Source: CBCXVS01 sp965178525
GTDB taxonomy: Bacteria > Tectomicrobia > Entotheonellia > Entotheonellales > Entotheonellaceae
DNA: 32,781 nucleotides
NCBI GenBank assembly: GCA_965178525.1
Contig: CBCXVS010000047.1
Location: 1 to 32,781 of the forward strand
Reading direction: 5' to 3'
The translations under genes and the position numbers were made by a program. Position 1 is the stretch's first letter; every line of letters begins with the position of its first letter. A model generated the notes under the pieces. The model was not told the DNA's origin. It did not search any database and worked only from the letters and a program-made list of their open reading frames with translations. Below are positions 32,545 to 32,781 of the stretch, one piece after another.

Positions 32545-32781
32545 TCAGCTCGCCGATCGTCGCATATTTGCCCCTTGGTCAATTCTTGTGTACAGGGCGC
32601 TCAGCTTCTCTAGAGAACGTCTGGCCCCCTCATAATCCTGGGTCACGAGTTCAAATCCCATACGTGCCGCGATATCACTAATCTGCGGATAACCGCGAAT
32701 GGCCTGAAGTGAAGCTCTAACTGCTGGTCGTGTCAACGGTTGACCCAACACATGAGGGGGTTTTGTCATGAGGGGAGCGGT
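32545..32781 (-). CDS. Unrecognised protein, C-terminal part, runs off the window
   Basis: A minus-strand frame is open from the right edge to a stop at 32545. The ATG at 32769 lacks a ribosome binding site, and the codons before it are open, so the start is probably outside. The visible 78 codons include 'ISDIAARMGFELVTQDYEGA' followed by 'RRSLEKLSALYTRIDQGA', which is helical and protein-like. No family was recognised. Confidence 0.35.
   Translation of the reverse strand, partial: TAPLMTKPPHVLGQPLTRPAVRASLQAIRGYPQISDIAARMGFELVTQDYEGARRSLEKLSALYTRIDQGANMRRSAS

Noticed and set aside
32298..32582. Minus-strand 94-codon frame right of the dppB operon
   Set aside because: Low-complexity Pro/Ser/Thr-rich shadow with no start signal, overlapping the putative promoter.
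1..32781. CRISPR arrays, tRNA or rRNA genes, insertion sequences with transposase
   Set aside because: None recognised: the only tandem repeats are the three 87-bp units, and no transposase-like or integrase-like protein was found.

Overview
The window reads as bacterial chromosome of moderately high GC. The likely source is an uncultured Gram-negative lineage. It carries an ExeA/GspA-type ATPase with a periplasmic peptidoglycan-binding tail, Tat-type signal peptides on solute-binding proteins, and a long IspG with an inserted domain. Coding style and gene mix would fit a Tectomicrobia-, NC10- or deltaproteobacteria-like organism, but this is inference: there is no rRNA or other phylogenetic marker strong enough to decide.

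Layout from left to right: (1) 1-1189, a broken DUF4340 gene entering from the left edge. (2) 1190-1808, a gene-free leader with a promoter, a 16-bp palindrome over its -35 box, and a roughly 320-bp element built of three 87-bp-period repeats enclosed by a long inverted repeat. (3) A 2,4-dienoyl-CoA-reductase-like SDR, then ispG of the MEP isoprenoid pathway, then a convergent small membrane protein. (4) 5.5-13.3 kb, a peptide-type ABC uptake locus: SBP, SBP, permease B, permease C, SBP. The three paralogous binding proteins carry twin-arginine signals, and there is no ATPase gene. (5) An MFS exporter, a gene-poor decayed stretch, a formylglycine-generating-enzyme-like gene with an in-frame TGA, and a frameshifted exeA. 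(6) RNase HI with a C-terminal hybrid-binding-like domain, thioredoxin, an HD-domain protein and a PNPOx-family protein. (7) 21.1-26.5 kb on the minus strand, a branched-chain amino acid transporter operon livH-livM-livG-livF-DUF6867-livK, with livH frameshifted at a C run. (8) A DUF433 antitoxin whose DUF5615 toxin has been gutted, and a DUF29 gene with an in-frame TAG. (9) 27.6-32.1 kb on the minus strand, a second peptide-type ABC operon dppB-dppC-SBP-dppC', again without ATPases, with a 14-bp hairpin between SBP and the second dppC'.

Two themes stand out. First, nutrient uptake dominates: 14 transport genes, many with duplicated subunits, whose peptide-type systems must borrow ATPases from elsewhere. 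Second, an unusual number of genes are interrupted: in-frame TAA, TAG and TGA, single-base shifts and one internal deletion. Some could be assembly errors (livH, exeA), but the deletion in the toxin and the multiple lesions in DUF4340 look like real decay. The least explained sequence is the repeat/inverted-repeat element at 1301-1650, which lies just downstream of a plausible promoter.
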